A stretch of DNA of 64,000 nucleotides from JADKIH01 sp031385005 (GTDB lineage Bacteria > Bacteroidota > Bacteroidia > AKYH767-A > 2013-40CM-41-45): positions 72,948-136,947 of the forward strand of contig JANNBB010000027.1 in NCBI GenBank assembly GCA_031385005.1, read 5' to 3'. Within the stretch, counting starts at the first letter, position 1, and each line of letters starts with the position of its first letter. Shown here piece by piece: positions 10,406 through 19,048 of this stretch. Both the position numbers and the translations under genes were made by a program. A model generated the notes under the pieces. The model ran no database searches and was not told the origin of the DNA. It saw only the letters and a program-made list of their open reading frames with translations.

Positions 10406-10728
10406 TTTTTTCTGGGAGATGCTTTTTTTCTTCTGCGTTCTTGTTCTCTTAATAATTGCATAGGACTAATTTCCGGCTCTTCGGCAAAGGAATTGAATAC
10501 ACTCAGTTTGTCCAGGGCGCGTAACATTTGAACGATCGTTAAAAGGGTAGCAGCGCGACCGGCTTCCATGCGGCTGATCGTTACACGGTTTAAGCCCGAG
10601 CGCTCTGCTAATTCTGCTTGCGACATGTTTCTATTCAAACGCATTTGACGAAGACTTTGGCAAATCGTTTTTACAACTGCCGGATCTGCAAGAGCTATCC
10701 AGTTTATGTAGTTATTTTTAAGCGTCAT
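10402..10728 (-). CDS. hipB: HipB-like XRE antitoxin
   Basis: 108 aa with an XRE-type helix-turn-helix at residues ~20-75 (LRQMRLNRNMSQAELAERSG, then NRVTISRMEAGRAATLL). The C-terminus is basic (RRRKKASPRKK). Translational overlap with hipA (ATGA) supports co-expression. HipB proteins repress their own operon and neutralise HipA; candidate operators lie directly upstream. Confidence 0.9.
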   Translation of the reverse strand: MTLKNNYINWIALADPAVVKTICQSLRQMRLNRNMSQAELAERSGLNRVTISRMEAGRAATLLTIVQMLRALDKLSVFNSFAEEPEISPMQLLREQERRRKKASPRKK

Positions 10729-10747
10729 TATTGTTGAAATTATTGTT

Positions 10748-10768
10748 TATGGTAGCTTTAAAGCCATA
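10748..10768. promoter_or_regulatory. Candidate HipB operator (TATGG-N11-CCATA)
   Basis: An inverted repeat, TATGG (10748-10752) and CCATA (10764-10768), lies 20 bp upstream of the hipB start. E. coli HipB binds TATCC-N8-GGATA, so the design is similar but not identical. A second palindrome, GTTAC-N6-GTAAC, lies at 10850-10865 in the same intergenic space. Function inferred from position. Confidence 0.35.
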
Positions 10769-10896
10769 AAGATAAGCATTTTATTTATACGTTAATTAGA
10801 TGCTTAAAAGTTACAATAGTTCAATAAATTGTTATATTGTAGCTAAAAAGTTACAAATACGTAACTGTTTTGTTGGTTTTTTTAAAAGGAAAGTCA

Positions 10897-12261
10897 CTAC
10901 TCCGTTGTCTTTTTAATATGATTCAAAACCCTGAAATGAATTTTATGCAAAATCGCATCTGACCAAAGCTTCCAATAGGGTGCCGGCCACATCCTGTTTT
11001 TATACCAGGTAGTGCCTGTCAATAAAGTTTGATGCTCCTTGGTTTCGGTTAACAAAAATTGGCCTTTTACGGAAGAGAAAAAATTTTCAAGATGCGGAGC
11101 ATTTACGTGTTCGTAAAAAGATAATTCGGTGAGCGGGACAGGTTGTTGCAAAACATCAAACTGAAGGAGTCGTGGTTCATCCCATGTAGTGATGGGCTCG
11201 ATAAAAGAACCTGTAGTAAAATTGCAATGACGAATAGCGCCCTTTCCATGTCCGAATATTTTGGCGTTTTGCGGATAGGCAATTCCCGCTTTAAAAAGAA
11301 GTTCAGTGGGAGGAGCCATTTCGTTAAAGGAAACAAGGTGTTCCCAAACTTTTTCCGGTGAGCTTTGAATAACCACAGACGTTTTCAATTCGTAAATTTC
11401 CGGAGCCGTATTGGCCGATTTTTCAGTAATGAAAGTGGCAGTTAGAAACAGTACGTTTAAAGAATACAGGCGAAAAGCATTTTTTAATTCGATCGATTGA
11501 ATCGAATAGGCAACGAGGGATCCGATAAAGGAAATGACTATGGCTATAGGGAATGCCATCAATATGCAGATTAATCCTTCCATGGCTAATGCCATTAGCA
11601 ATAGGCCGAAAAATGCAACGCCGCTAATTCCAATCGAAACAGACGCTCCGAAACTAACAGGATGGTGGTGGTAGGCATAAATCAGTACAGATGAAAAGCC
11701 GATAAAGAAGGGCACTGCAATAAATAAACCCCAGCCATATTCCTGCATAATATCGACCGAGATCAGCGTAAACACCAATGCAAGTAGAACGGAAATGCCG
11801 CATGCGAATAATGCTCCTCCTATTTTTGATTTTGGGATCACTTCGCCGAGCAAATGGGGTTTTTCTTCTACCGTTTCCAAAGTTTTTTTAGACGGCAATA
11901 CAGCGAGCATTCCAAAGAAAAAAATATTTATCAAGGGGATGAAAAATAAAAAAACAAGGTATTGTTTAAGACCTGCATCACGCAATCTTTTTAAGCACAA
12001 AAATACACCCATCAATATAAATGGAATCGATAACAGGGCCAGTAAAAGATAAAATCGAATGCTGATTTCGTTTAAAGATTGGATGGAAATATGTAGCGGA
12101 GAGAAATAATAATTATAAAAGAACCAATCAATGTTAAAATGAAGAGCCAATAAACGATCCGCATTGTATTTAATGGCAAATAAAATAAAACCCGACATCA
12201 CAAACTGACTTCTTGTAATATTTCCTTTTGCTGAAAATAACCGCCTGTTTCTATTCATCAA
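10897..12261 (-). CDS. Membrane protein with N-terminal DUF805-like domain and C-terminal SRPBCC domain
   Basis: 454 aa. Residues ~10-125 resemble DUF805 (GNITRSQFVMSGFIL, then LCLKRLRDAGLKQYL and a Pro-Leu-Ile-Asn segment). Several hydrophobic helices follow (~150-280). Residues ~295-450 look like a START/SRPBCC (polyketide-cyclase-like) ligand-binding domain: VVIQSSPEKVWEHLVSFNEM and TTWYKNRMWPAPYWKLW. The SRPBCC part likely binds a hydrophobic ligand, but its identity is unknown. Stands between hipB and yajQ, same strand as both, with 168 bp before hipB. Confidence 0.75.
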   Translation of the reverse strand: MMNRNRRLFSAKGNITRSQFVMSGFILFAIKYNADRLLALHFNIDWFFYNYYFSPLHISIQSLNEISIRFYLLLALLSIPFILMGVFLCLKRLRDAGLKQYLVFLFFIPLINIFFFGMLAVLPSKKTLETVEEKPHLLGEVIPKSKIGGALFACGISVLLALVFTLISVDIMQEYGWGLFIAVPFFIGFSSVLIYAYHHHPVSFGASVSIGISGVAFFGLLLMALAMEGLICILMAFPIAIVISFIGSLVAYSIQSIELKNAFRLYSLNVLFLTATFITEKSANTAPEIYELKTSVVIQSSPEKVWEHLVSFNEMAPPTELLFKAGIAYPQNAKIFGHGKGAIRHCNFTTGSFIEPITTWDEPRLLQFDVLQQPVPLTELSFYEHVNAPHLENFFSSVKGQFLLTETKEHQTLLTGTTWYKNRMWPAPYWKLWSDAILHKIHFRVLNHIKKTTE

Positions 12262-12352
12262 ATTAAACAGTTTTTTTAAGTATGAAGAGCATGGTTTTAT
12301 TTAAATGCCCGCCGGATTGCTTCTCAGTTCAACCCAGCGAAAAGAATGGTTA

Positions 12353-12844
12353 TTAACCTCTGAAGTTTTCAAACTGTAAGGGAACTCCTACCTGTGTGCC
12401 TTCCAAGACGCTAATTATTTTTTGCAGATCGTCAATCTTTTTTCCGGAAACACGCACTTGTTCGTCCATGATTGATGGCTGAACCTTCATACCTGATTCT
12501 TTAATCATCTTCACTAACTTTCTCGCTGTATCTTTGTCGATGCCTTGCTTAATCTTGATGTCCTTTTTTACCATATTGCCACTCGCATACAATTCTTTTC
12601 CCGAATCCAATGATTGAGGATCCAGTCCTTGCTTTATCATTCGTCCAATGATAATTCCTTCCACCGTTTTCATCCGCATATCATTCTCCGTCAGAATATG
12701 TATCATCATCGTCTTCTTATCTAATTCAACCGTAGTTTTGGAATTGTTAAAATCATAACGTGTAGTCACTTCTTTGATGGATGCGTTTATCGCATTGTCG
12801 AGTTTTTGAATGTCTATCTTGCTGATGATGTCGAAGGTTGGCAT
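12353..12844 (-). CDS. yajQ: YajQ family nucleotide-binding protein
   Basis: 163 aa, full length. Begins MPTFDIISKIDIQKLDNAIN, the family signature, with the RYDF segment at residues ~30-33 and a C-terminus with LQGTQVGVPLQFENFR-type sequence. YajQ proteins bind nucleotides; members in Xanthomonas and Pseudomonas bind cyclic di-GMP and affect transcription. Whether this one binds c-di-GMP cannot be told from sequence. Confidence 0.95.
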   Translation of the reverse strand: MPTFDIISKIDIQKLDNAINASIKEVTTRYDFNNSKTTVELDKKTMMIHILTENDMRMKTVEGIIIGRMIKQGLDPQSLDSGKELYASGNMVKKDIKIKQGIDKDTARKLVKMIKESGMKVQPSIMDEQVRVSGKKIDDLQKIISVLEGTQVGVPLQFENFRG

Positions 12845-13081
12845 TAGCGTTGGTGTTTATAATTGATTTTGTAAAGAATTGAATCGTTTGAGTGTTCAAT
12901 TAACAGCATGAATCTACATAATGAAAAGATTACCTGCCGGAACGAACCTTCACGAAAGTAGTAAAATAGTCAATAGTTCGGTAGCGGATTTCCCGAAAAC
13001 AAAATGCCGTCTTACAATTGTTATTTTCTGAAAGTGATGAATTCGAACGAACTTGATATTCTTTTTCTTAATGCTATCGCC

Positions 13082-13089
13082 TATCTTTG
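13082..13089 (+). promoter_or_regulatory. Bacteroidota -7 box (TATCTTTG) close to a start codon
   Basis: TATCTTTG matches TAnnTTTG exactly and ends 4 nt before the ATG at 13094, so transcription would begin at or next to the start codon. No TTG is present at the normal 19-21 nt upstream; the nearest is 26 nt away (13053-13055). A leaderless mRNA is inferred. Confidence 0.4.
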
Positions 13090-13093
13090 ACAA

Positions 13094-15370
13094 ATGAGAA
13101 AACTTCTGCTATTTGTTGCCTTGTTAATTCCAATTCTCGCCTTCCCACAGGCGCGATTCGATCGCATGTTGAACATTCCTGTCACGGAAGGCGCCAATAC
13201 ACTCAATTTTCCCTGGGCCGGCGGTATTAATTTCCCCAAAATTTCTTCCATCGATTTAAACATGGACGGACTCAACGATCTGTTTCTGTTTGATAACCTA
13301 AACAACCGGATTCTCACTTTTTCTAACAATGGAAATACGGATTACAATCTCGCCTGGGATTATGCTCCACAATATGCTTTTCAATTTCCTCCGGTTAATT
13401 CATGGGCTTTTCTCTATGATTACAATTGCGATGGCAAAGCAGACTTCTTTACTTTTTCTTCTGCTGCAGGATGTGCAGGAATTGCCTGCTATAAAAATAT
13501 TTCTACTCCCGGAAACCCCTTGCAATGGACCATCGTCGATTCTTGCTTGGATGAGCGCTATGTAACAATCACCCAGCATATTTTTACCAATTCAATCGCT
13601 CTTCCACACTTCAACGATATCGATGGTGATGGCGACATGGATATTTTGGGTTACAATACAATTCCCAATGGCCGTATCTTATTTCATAAAAATTATTCAA
13701 TGGAAAATTACGGCACTTGCGATTCACTCGATTTCGTTCTCGAGAGTTTATGTTGGGGTAATTTTCAGTTAAAAATTGGGGGTTCTAATTCCGTAGGATG
13801 TTTTCATTGTCCCTGTCGTCAGCGAAGACCTAGCGATACGGGCAGTAAACAGTTTATGGATTATGCAGGTGCACTTGCAGAATTTGAACCTTCCTACGAT
13901 CAAAGTGATGCCGCTCGCCGGGATGATACCGTTTCCGGAATCTATGCACTCGATACGGATGGAGATAACTTTAAAGAATTACTCGTCGGTGATATTGCCT
14001 CCATCAATTCACTCATGGTTCACAATGACGGAGGAGAAATGGATTTACAGGACACACTCTTCCCTTCTTATGACGTTCCTGCATTGTTCAACGGATTTCA
14101 TTATCATGCATTCATTGATGTCGATAACGACAACAAAAAAGATTTACTCGTTATCTCGAATGAGTATTCCAACAAAAATGCGCTGCTGCTTTATAAAAAT
14201 AATGGAACTACTGCTATACCTGTTTTCAACCATGTTACCGATGCTTTTTTACAAGGTGAAATGATAGATGTCGGTGAAAATGCTTGTCCAGTTTTATTCG
14301 ATTACGATAACGACAATCTACCGGATCTAGTCATCAGCAAAGGCATTTTTGATAATTCAAGCGGGCAATATTTAGCCGGACTTTATCTTTATCGAAACAC
14401 AGGTACAACAACAAATCCTTCATTCAATCTTGTGACAACCGATTATGCCGGACTGACCACACAGAATTTATACCAGCCACCTGTGTATCCTGCATTCGGC
14501 GACATAGACAACGATGGTGATAAGGATATGATTGTCGGACTCGAGGATGGACACATTCATTATTTTGATAATACGGCAGGCGCCGGTAATCCTCCCACCT
14601 TTACCGGCCCCGTCGCGAATTATATGGGAATCGACGTGGGGAGATTTGCTACTCCTCAACTTTACGACATTGATCGAGACGGTTTGCTGGATATCGTTTG
14701 CGGTTCTCAGAGAGGCTTCATCAATTATTTCAAGAACAGGGGCACACTTGCCTCTCCACTTTATAATTCAGTACCAACCAATGATTCATTGGGTTGTATT
14801 GCGCTTCAGGGGATCGGAACTACTGATGGATTTACCGTTCCATTCCTCTACGACAGTGCAGGAGTAACTCGCTTGTTGGTTGCCTGGGAAAAAGGAAATG
14901 TTTATCAATACAGCAACATTGATGGAAACCTGAATGGTTGTTTTAATTATGTAGGGAATGTTTACAATCAGCCAGAAAGCTCACGGATCAAATTTAATAT
15001 CACCGTCAGCGGCGGCAACTTGAATGGAGACAGTTTAACAGATATTGTTATCGGACAATCAACCGGTGGTGCAGAAATTCGATATCAGGTTAGTCCTACC
15101 AGCAATATACCAATTATCAATTTACCACTACCGACATTTGATGTTTTTCCCAATCCTGTAAAAAACGAAATGCATATTCGATTTTACAATCTCGAAAACA
15201 ATAAAGGTTTGTTAAGAGTTTACAATTCCATCGGTGAATTGGTAACTGAAAAAAATATTCAAATGCCGCAGGATGACATCAAAACAACCACTTGGTCGTC
15301 AGGAGTATATTTTGTTCAATTAATAAGTGAGCGAAATATTTTTGGAAAAAAAGTAGTTGTAAGCAAATAA
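13094..15370 (+). CDS. FG-GAP/VCBS repeat protein with T9SS type A sorting domain
   Basis: 758 aa secreted protein. Signal peptide at residues 1-18 (LLLFVALLIPILAFPQA). The body has repeated FG-GAP/VCBS blades with calcium-binding Asp-rich loops (DLNMDGLNDLFLFD, DIDGDGDMDILGY, DVDNDNKKDLL, DIDNDGDKDMIVG, DIDRDGLLDIVCG), which fold as a beta-propeller in known members. The last ~80 residues are a T9SS type A sorting domain: FDVFPNPVKNEMHI and SSGVYFVQL. Residues ~230-250 are Cys-rich (GCFHCPC), out of character with the rest. Likely exported by T9SS to the surface; ligand unknown. Confidence 0.9.
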   Translation: MRKLLLFVALLIPILAFPQARFDRMLNIPVTEGANTLNFPWAGGINFPKISSIDLNMDGLNDLFLFDNLNNRILTFSNNGNTDYNLAWDYAPQYAFQFPPVNSWAFLYDYNCDGKADFFTFSSAAGCAGIACYKNISTPGNPLQWTIVDSCLDERYVTITQHIFTNSIALPHFNDIDGDGDMDILGYNTIPNGRILFHKNYSMENYGTCDSLDFVLESLCWGNFQLKIGGSNSVGCFHCPCRQRRPSDTGSKQFMDYAGALAEFEPSYDQSDAARRDDTVSGIYALDTDGDNFKELLVGDIASINSLMVHNDGGEMDLQDTLFPSYDVPALFNGFHYHAFIDVDNDNKKDLLVISNEYSNKNALLLYKNNGTTAIPVFNHVTDAFLQGEMIDVGENACPVLFDYDNDNLPDLVISKGIFDNSSGQYLAGLYLYRNTGTTTNPSFNLVTTDYAGLTTQNLYQPPVYPAFGDIDNDGDKDMIVGLEDGHIHYFDNTAGAGNPPTFTGPVANYMGIDVGRFATPQLYDIDRDGLLDIVCGSQRGFINYFKNRGTLASPLYNSVPTNDSLGCIALQGIGTTDGFTVPFLYDSAGVTRLLVAWEKGNVYQYSNIDGNLNGCFNYVGNVYNQPESSRIKFNITVSGGNLNGDSLTDIVIGQSTGGAEIRYQVSPTSNIPIINLPLPTFDVFPNPVKNEMHIRFYNLENNKGLLRVYNSIGELVTEKNIQMPQDDIKTTTWSSGVYFVQLISERNIFGKKVVVSK

Positions 15371-15405
15371 AGTAAAAAGCACTTCCTGTTTTTTCCGGGC
15401 AGATT

Positions 15406-15915
15406 TTACTTGTCGGTTTTTTCAAATTCCAGCGCCGCTGAATTCATGCAGTATCTTAAACCTGTTGGTTTCGGACCATCATCAAAAACATGACCGAGAT
15501 GTGCTCCACAATTGCTGCATACAACTTCTGTTCGCGACATTCCGAATTCTGAATCCACGTTTTCATTGACTGCTGAATTATTAATCGGTGCGTAAAAGCT
15601 AGGCCAACCGGTTCCCGATTCAAATTTTGTGGTTGAATTGAATAGCAGGTTGTGACAACACACGCAATAATAATTTCCATTTTCGTGATTGTCCCAGTAT
15701 TTACCGGTAAAAGCGCGTTCTGTACCCTTCTCTCGCGTAACATAAAATTGCTCCGGTGTTAGCTTTTTTTTCCATTCCTCCTTTGCCATATTCACATTCA
15801 TTTTTTTTTCTGTCGAAATCTGCGCCTTATTGTTATCAGTGTTTTTATTGTTTTGTGCGCATGCAAATAAATGGATCATCAATGCGGATCCTAAAAGAAA
15901 AAATCGTGTTTTCAT
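15406..15915 (-). CDS. msrB: Peptide-methionine (R)-S-oxide reductase MsrB, lipoprotein form
   Basis: 169 aa from ATG 15915; the longer frame from 15957 adds 14 residues ahead of the signal peptide. Starts MKTRFFLLGSALMIHLFAC, a lipoprotein signal with lipobox LFAC (Cys19), so the enzyme is probably anchored in the cell envelope. The SelR domain has the zinc pairs CVCC and CSNC, GTGWPSF, and the catalytic RYCMNSAAL. Reduces methionine R-sulfoxide in proteins, here probably periplasmic proteins damaged by oxidants. Confidence 0.95.
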   Translation of the reverse strand: MKTRFFLLGSALMIHLFACAQNNKNTDNNKAQISTEKKMNVNMAKEEWKKKLTPEQFYVTREKGTERAFTGKYWDNHENGNYYCVCCHNLLFNSTTKFESGTGWPSFYAPINNSAVNENVDSEFGMSRTEVVCSNCGAHLGHVFDDGPKPTGLRYCMNSAALEFEKTDK

Positions 15916-16052
15916 TTTGGTGTTTATTAGTTTATTTCCCGGAATACCCAAGTCCACATTCAGTCACAATTTACAAAAAAAAGCGAAATAAATTCCGGTC
16001 AGATGTTCAACGAACTGATTTCAATAATATTTTATCCGTAGCATGAAAACGT

Positions 16053-16107
16053 AAAAAATCCCGTTTGCAAGTGCTGAAAACTGAATTTCAGACGCCGGCA
16101 AACGGGA
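16053..16107 (-). terminator. Rho-independent terminator of aconitase gene
   Basis: On the minus strand, TCCCGTTTGC (complement of 16098-16107) pairs with GCAAACGGGA (complement of 16059-16068), followed by a run of T (complement of the A-run 16053-16058). It lies about 20 bp after the aconitase stop. An inner CTGAAA/TTTCAG pair extends the structure. Confidence 0.75.
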
Positions 16108-16127
16108 ATCAGTGGTCTTTAAAATGA

Positions 16128-18395
16128 TTATGCGCTAACCTGAGAGCGAATGATATTTAGTGCGCCTCCTGCCTTAAACCATTCAATCTGATTTTGATTA
16201 TAGGATTGATTGACCTTGAATTCTTCCGTGCTGCTATCACTGTGGTGAAGAACAATGGTGAGTGGAACACCCGGAGTAAATGTTTTCAAGCCCACAATGT
16301 CGATATGATCATCTTCACGAATCTTATCGTAATCACTTTTGTTGGCAAACGTCAGTGCAAGCATTCCCTGTTTCTTCAGATTCGTTTCGTGAATACGTGC
16401 GAAAGATTTTACCAGGATGGCACGGACGCCGAGATGACGAGGTTCCATTGCGGCATGCTCACGGGAAGAACCTTCGCCATAATTTTCGTCACCGACGACA
16501 ATTGATCCGATACTTGCGGCTTTATAAGCACGCTGCACGTTAGGGACAGAATCGTATGTTCCGGTTAATTGATTCTTTACTGAATCTGCTTTATCATTGA
16601 AAGAGTTGATGGCTCCGATAAGCATGTTGTTGGAAATATTATCGAGGTGACCTCTGAATTTCAACCATGGACCGGCCATAGAAATATGATCAGTTGTACA
16701 TTTTCCTTTTACTTTAATGAGTAACTTCAGATTGCTGATATCTGTGCCTTCCCAGGCAGAGAATGGGTTGAGCAATTGTAGACGATCGGAAGTAGGTGAG
16801 ACAATCACTTGCACCCGGCTGCCATCCTTTGCAGGTTCCTGATATCCGGCGTCTTTCACTTCAAATCCTTTTGCCGGAAGTTCGATGCCTTGCGGTTCAG
16901 TGAATTTTACTTTCTCGCCTTTTGAATTGGTCAGACTATCCGTAAGCGGGTTAAAAGAGAGATCGCCTGCAATGGCTAATGCCGTGACAATTTCAGGTGA
17001 TGCGACAAATGCATGCGTGTTTGGATTGCCATCATTTCGCTTGGCGAAGTTTCTGTTAAAAGAGGTGATGATGGAATTTTTTCTCGATGGATCATCCGTA
17101 TGTCTGGCCCATTGACCGATGCATGGTCCGCAGGCATTTGCTAATACGACACCACCTATTTTTTCAAAGGTTCCGAGGAAGCCATCACGTTCGACAGTGT
17201 AACGCACGAGTTCAGAACCGGGAGTAATGGTAAATTCAGAAGCCGCTTTGATACCGGCATCGGCAGCCTGCTTGGCAACTGCGGCAGCACGGGAAATATC
17301 TTCGTATGAAGAATTGGTACATGATCCGATCAGCCCGACTTCAAGTTTGCTGGGCCAACCGTTTTCTTTTACTGCCTGAGCGAATTTCGAAATCGGCCAG
17401 GCGAGATCAGGAGTAAACGGACCATTTACATGCGGTTCAAGGTCTGAAAGATTGATTTCGATTACTTCATCGAAATATTTTTCGGGGTTTTCATAGACTT
17501 CTTTGTCGCCACGAAGGTGTTCGCTTACTTTATCGGCAACTTCAGCAATGTCTTTGCGTCCAGTACCACGAAGGTAATCAGACATTTTCTTGTCATAGCA
17601 AAATACAGAAGTAGTAGCACCGATTTCTGCACCCATGTTGCAGATGGTTCCTTTTCCTGTGCAGGAAAGTGAATCAGCACCGGGACCAAAATATTCGAGT
17701 ATTTTATCAGTGCCGCCTTTTACGGTAAGGATACCGGCGACTTTCAAAATAACATCTTTAGATGAAGTCCATCCGCTTAGTTTACCTGTAAGTTTAACAC
17801 CAATCAACTTAGGGAATTTAAGTTCCCATGGAAGACCCGCCATGACATCACAAGCATCAGCACCACCGACACCAATTGCAATCATTCCAAGTCCGCCGGC
17901 ATTAACGGTATGAGAATCGGTTCCAATCATCAATCCTCCCGGAAAAGCATAGTTTTCCAAAATTACCTGATGAATGATTCCGGCGCCTGCTTTCCAGAAG
18001 CCGATGCCATATTTATTGGAAACGGATGAAAGGAAGTCATAGACTTCTTTATTTTTATCCATAGCCGTATTTAAATCCGCCACAGCACCTGTTTTGGCTT
18101 GTATGAGGTGATCGCAGTGTACTGTTGAAGGGACAGCGACAGAAGGACGACCTGCTTGCATAAACTGCAGCAGCGCCATTTGAGCCGTTGCATCCTGCAT
18201 GGCTACACGATCAGGATTGAAATCCACATACGATTTACCTCTTTCAAAAGGGCTGGTGGGCAGGCTTCCTGAAAGGTGAGAATACAATATTTTTTCGGTG
18301 AGTGTGAGTGGTCTTCCGACAACTTTGCGTGCAGCGCCAATTTTATTTCCGAGACCGGAATACACACTTTTTATCATTTCAAAGTCAAATGCCAT
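16128..18395 (-). CDS. acn: Aconitate hydratase
   Basis: 755 aa from ATG 18395 (MAFDFEMIKSVYSGLG); an upstream in-frame ATG at 18434 adds 13 poor residues. Interconverts citrate and isocitrate in the TCA cycle. The [4Fe-4S] ligands are visible: Cys in GLIGSCTNSSYED and the CxxC in ANACGPCIGQW. Substrate-binding segments include GTDSHTVNAGGLGM and GDENYGEGSSREHAAMEPR; the C-terminal swivel domain is intact. Monocistronic, with its own terminator. Confidence 0.96.
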   Translation of the reverse strand: MAFDFEMIKSVYSGLGNKIGAARKVVGRPLTLTEKILYSHLSGSLPTSPFERGKSYVDFNPDRVAMQDATAQMALLQFMQAGRPSVAVPSTVHCDHLIQAKTGAVADLNTAMDKNKEVYDFLSSVSNKYGIGFWKAGAGIIHQVILENYAFPGGLMIGTDSHTVNAGGLGMIAIGVGGADACDVMAGLPWELKFPKLIGVKLTGKLSGWTSSKDVILKVAGILTVKGGTDKILEYFGPGADSLSCTGKGTICNMGAEIGATTSVFCYDKKMSDYLRGTGRKDIAEVADKVSEHLRGDKEVYENPEKYFDEVIEINLSDLEPHVNGPFTPDLAWPISKFAQAVKENGWPSKLEVGLIGSCTNSSYEDISRAAAVAKQAADAGIKAASEFTITPGSELVRYTVERDGFLGTFEKIGGVVLANACGPCIGQWARHTDDPSRKNSIITSFNRNFAKRNDGNPNTHAFVASPEIVTALAIAGDLSFNPLTDSLTNSKGEKVKFTEPQGIELPAKGFEVKDAGYQEPAKDGSRVQVIVSPTSDRLQLLNPFSAWEGTDISNLKLLIKVKGKCTTDHISMAGPWLKFRGHLDNISNNMLIGAINSFNDKADSVKNQLTGTYDSVPNVQRAYKAASIGSIVVGDENYGEGSSREHAAMEPRHLGVRAILVKSFARIHETNLKKQGMLALTFANKSDYDKIREDDHIDIVGLKTFTPGVPLTIVLHHSDSSTEEFKVNQSYNQNQIEWFKAGGALNIIRSQVSA

Positions 18396-19048
18396 AGTCT
18401 TTTTATTTTCGTTTAGCGAAGGTACGAAAAACAATAGCGAAGAGTTTTATTTTTCGAGCCAACTTTTTATTTAAAAATGTAATCTGATGTAAGAAAGGCA
18501 GCTAAAAAGAATACATATGTTTCTGATCCAAAGTAAATTTGAAAAAAAAGAAACAATGAGCAATAACTACAATGTCAGTAACAGTAATTTTCGTTACAGA
18601 AGCCATATTTTTAAATTCTCATTTTTGGTCTTCCAATTGGTGTTTTGTTCGATGTTGATTTTCTATATTCTGAAGAAATCTGAATTCGGAATTAATCTGC
18701 TCGAGCGGTTTTTTTGATTTGATTATCAACAAGCTGGAGAAAATTGAGGAATAATTAATCTTTCTCAAATCGAATTTTTTAGCTATTAGTAGATGAATAA
18801 AATGCTTTGGCAGGCAGGTAACCCATCATTCTGAATTAATTAATAACCATTCTAATACTTACAAGTCATTTAAAAAGAGCTAATTAAGTAATGTGCTTTC
18901 TTTTTTTTCTGTCTATGAAAATGCACAAAGGCGTATCAAAAAATGGAATTAGTCGACTAAAAACTTCAAATTGGAAATTCCCCTTCTTATTCTATCTTTG
19001 CCGCTCTAAAAAAAACAGTCTAAATTCATTTAAATTTTCAATAAATCC
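18396..19048. other. 653-bp intergenic region between aconitase and secDF
   Basis: Divergent promoter region. It holds the secDF promoter (18971-19000). A possible plus-strand ORF at 18517-18717 (66 codons, one hydrophobic helix) has Asn/Ser-rich, low-complexity sequence and I do not call it. Otherwise very AT-rich with no clear structure. Confidence 0.5.
18971..19000 (+). promoter_or_regulatory. Bacteroidota promoter of secDF (TTG-N19-TATCTTTG)
   Basis: TTG at 18971-18973 and TATCTTTG at 18993-19000 are separated by exactly 19 nt, the textbook Bacteroidota -33/-7 arrangement. Predicted start near 19004, giving a ~45-nt leader to the secDF ATG at 19049. Confidence 0.75.

Noticed and set aside
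13776..13850. Possible double frameshift in the FG-GAP protein at the Cys-rich patch
   Set aside because: Both other frames contain stops or poor sequence there, and the main frame stays open, so I treat it as a real variation.
18517..18717. 66-codon plus-strand frame with one hydrophobic helix
   Set aside because: Asn/Ser-rich and AT-biased, with no start signal or known family; not strong enough to call.
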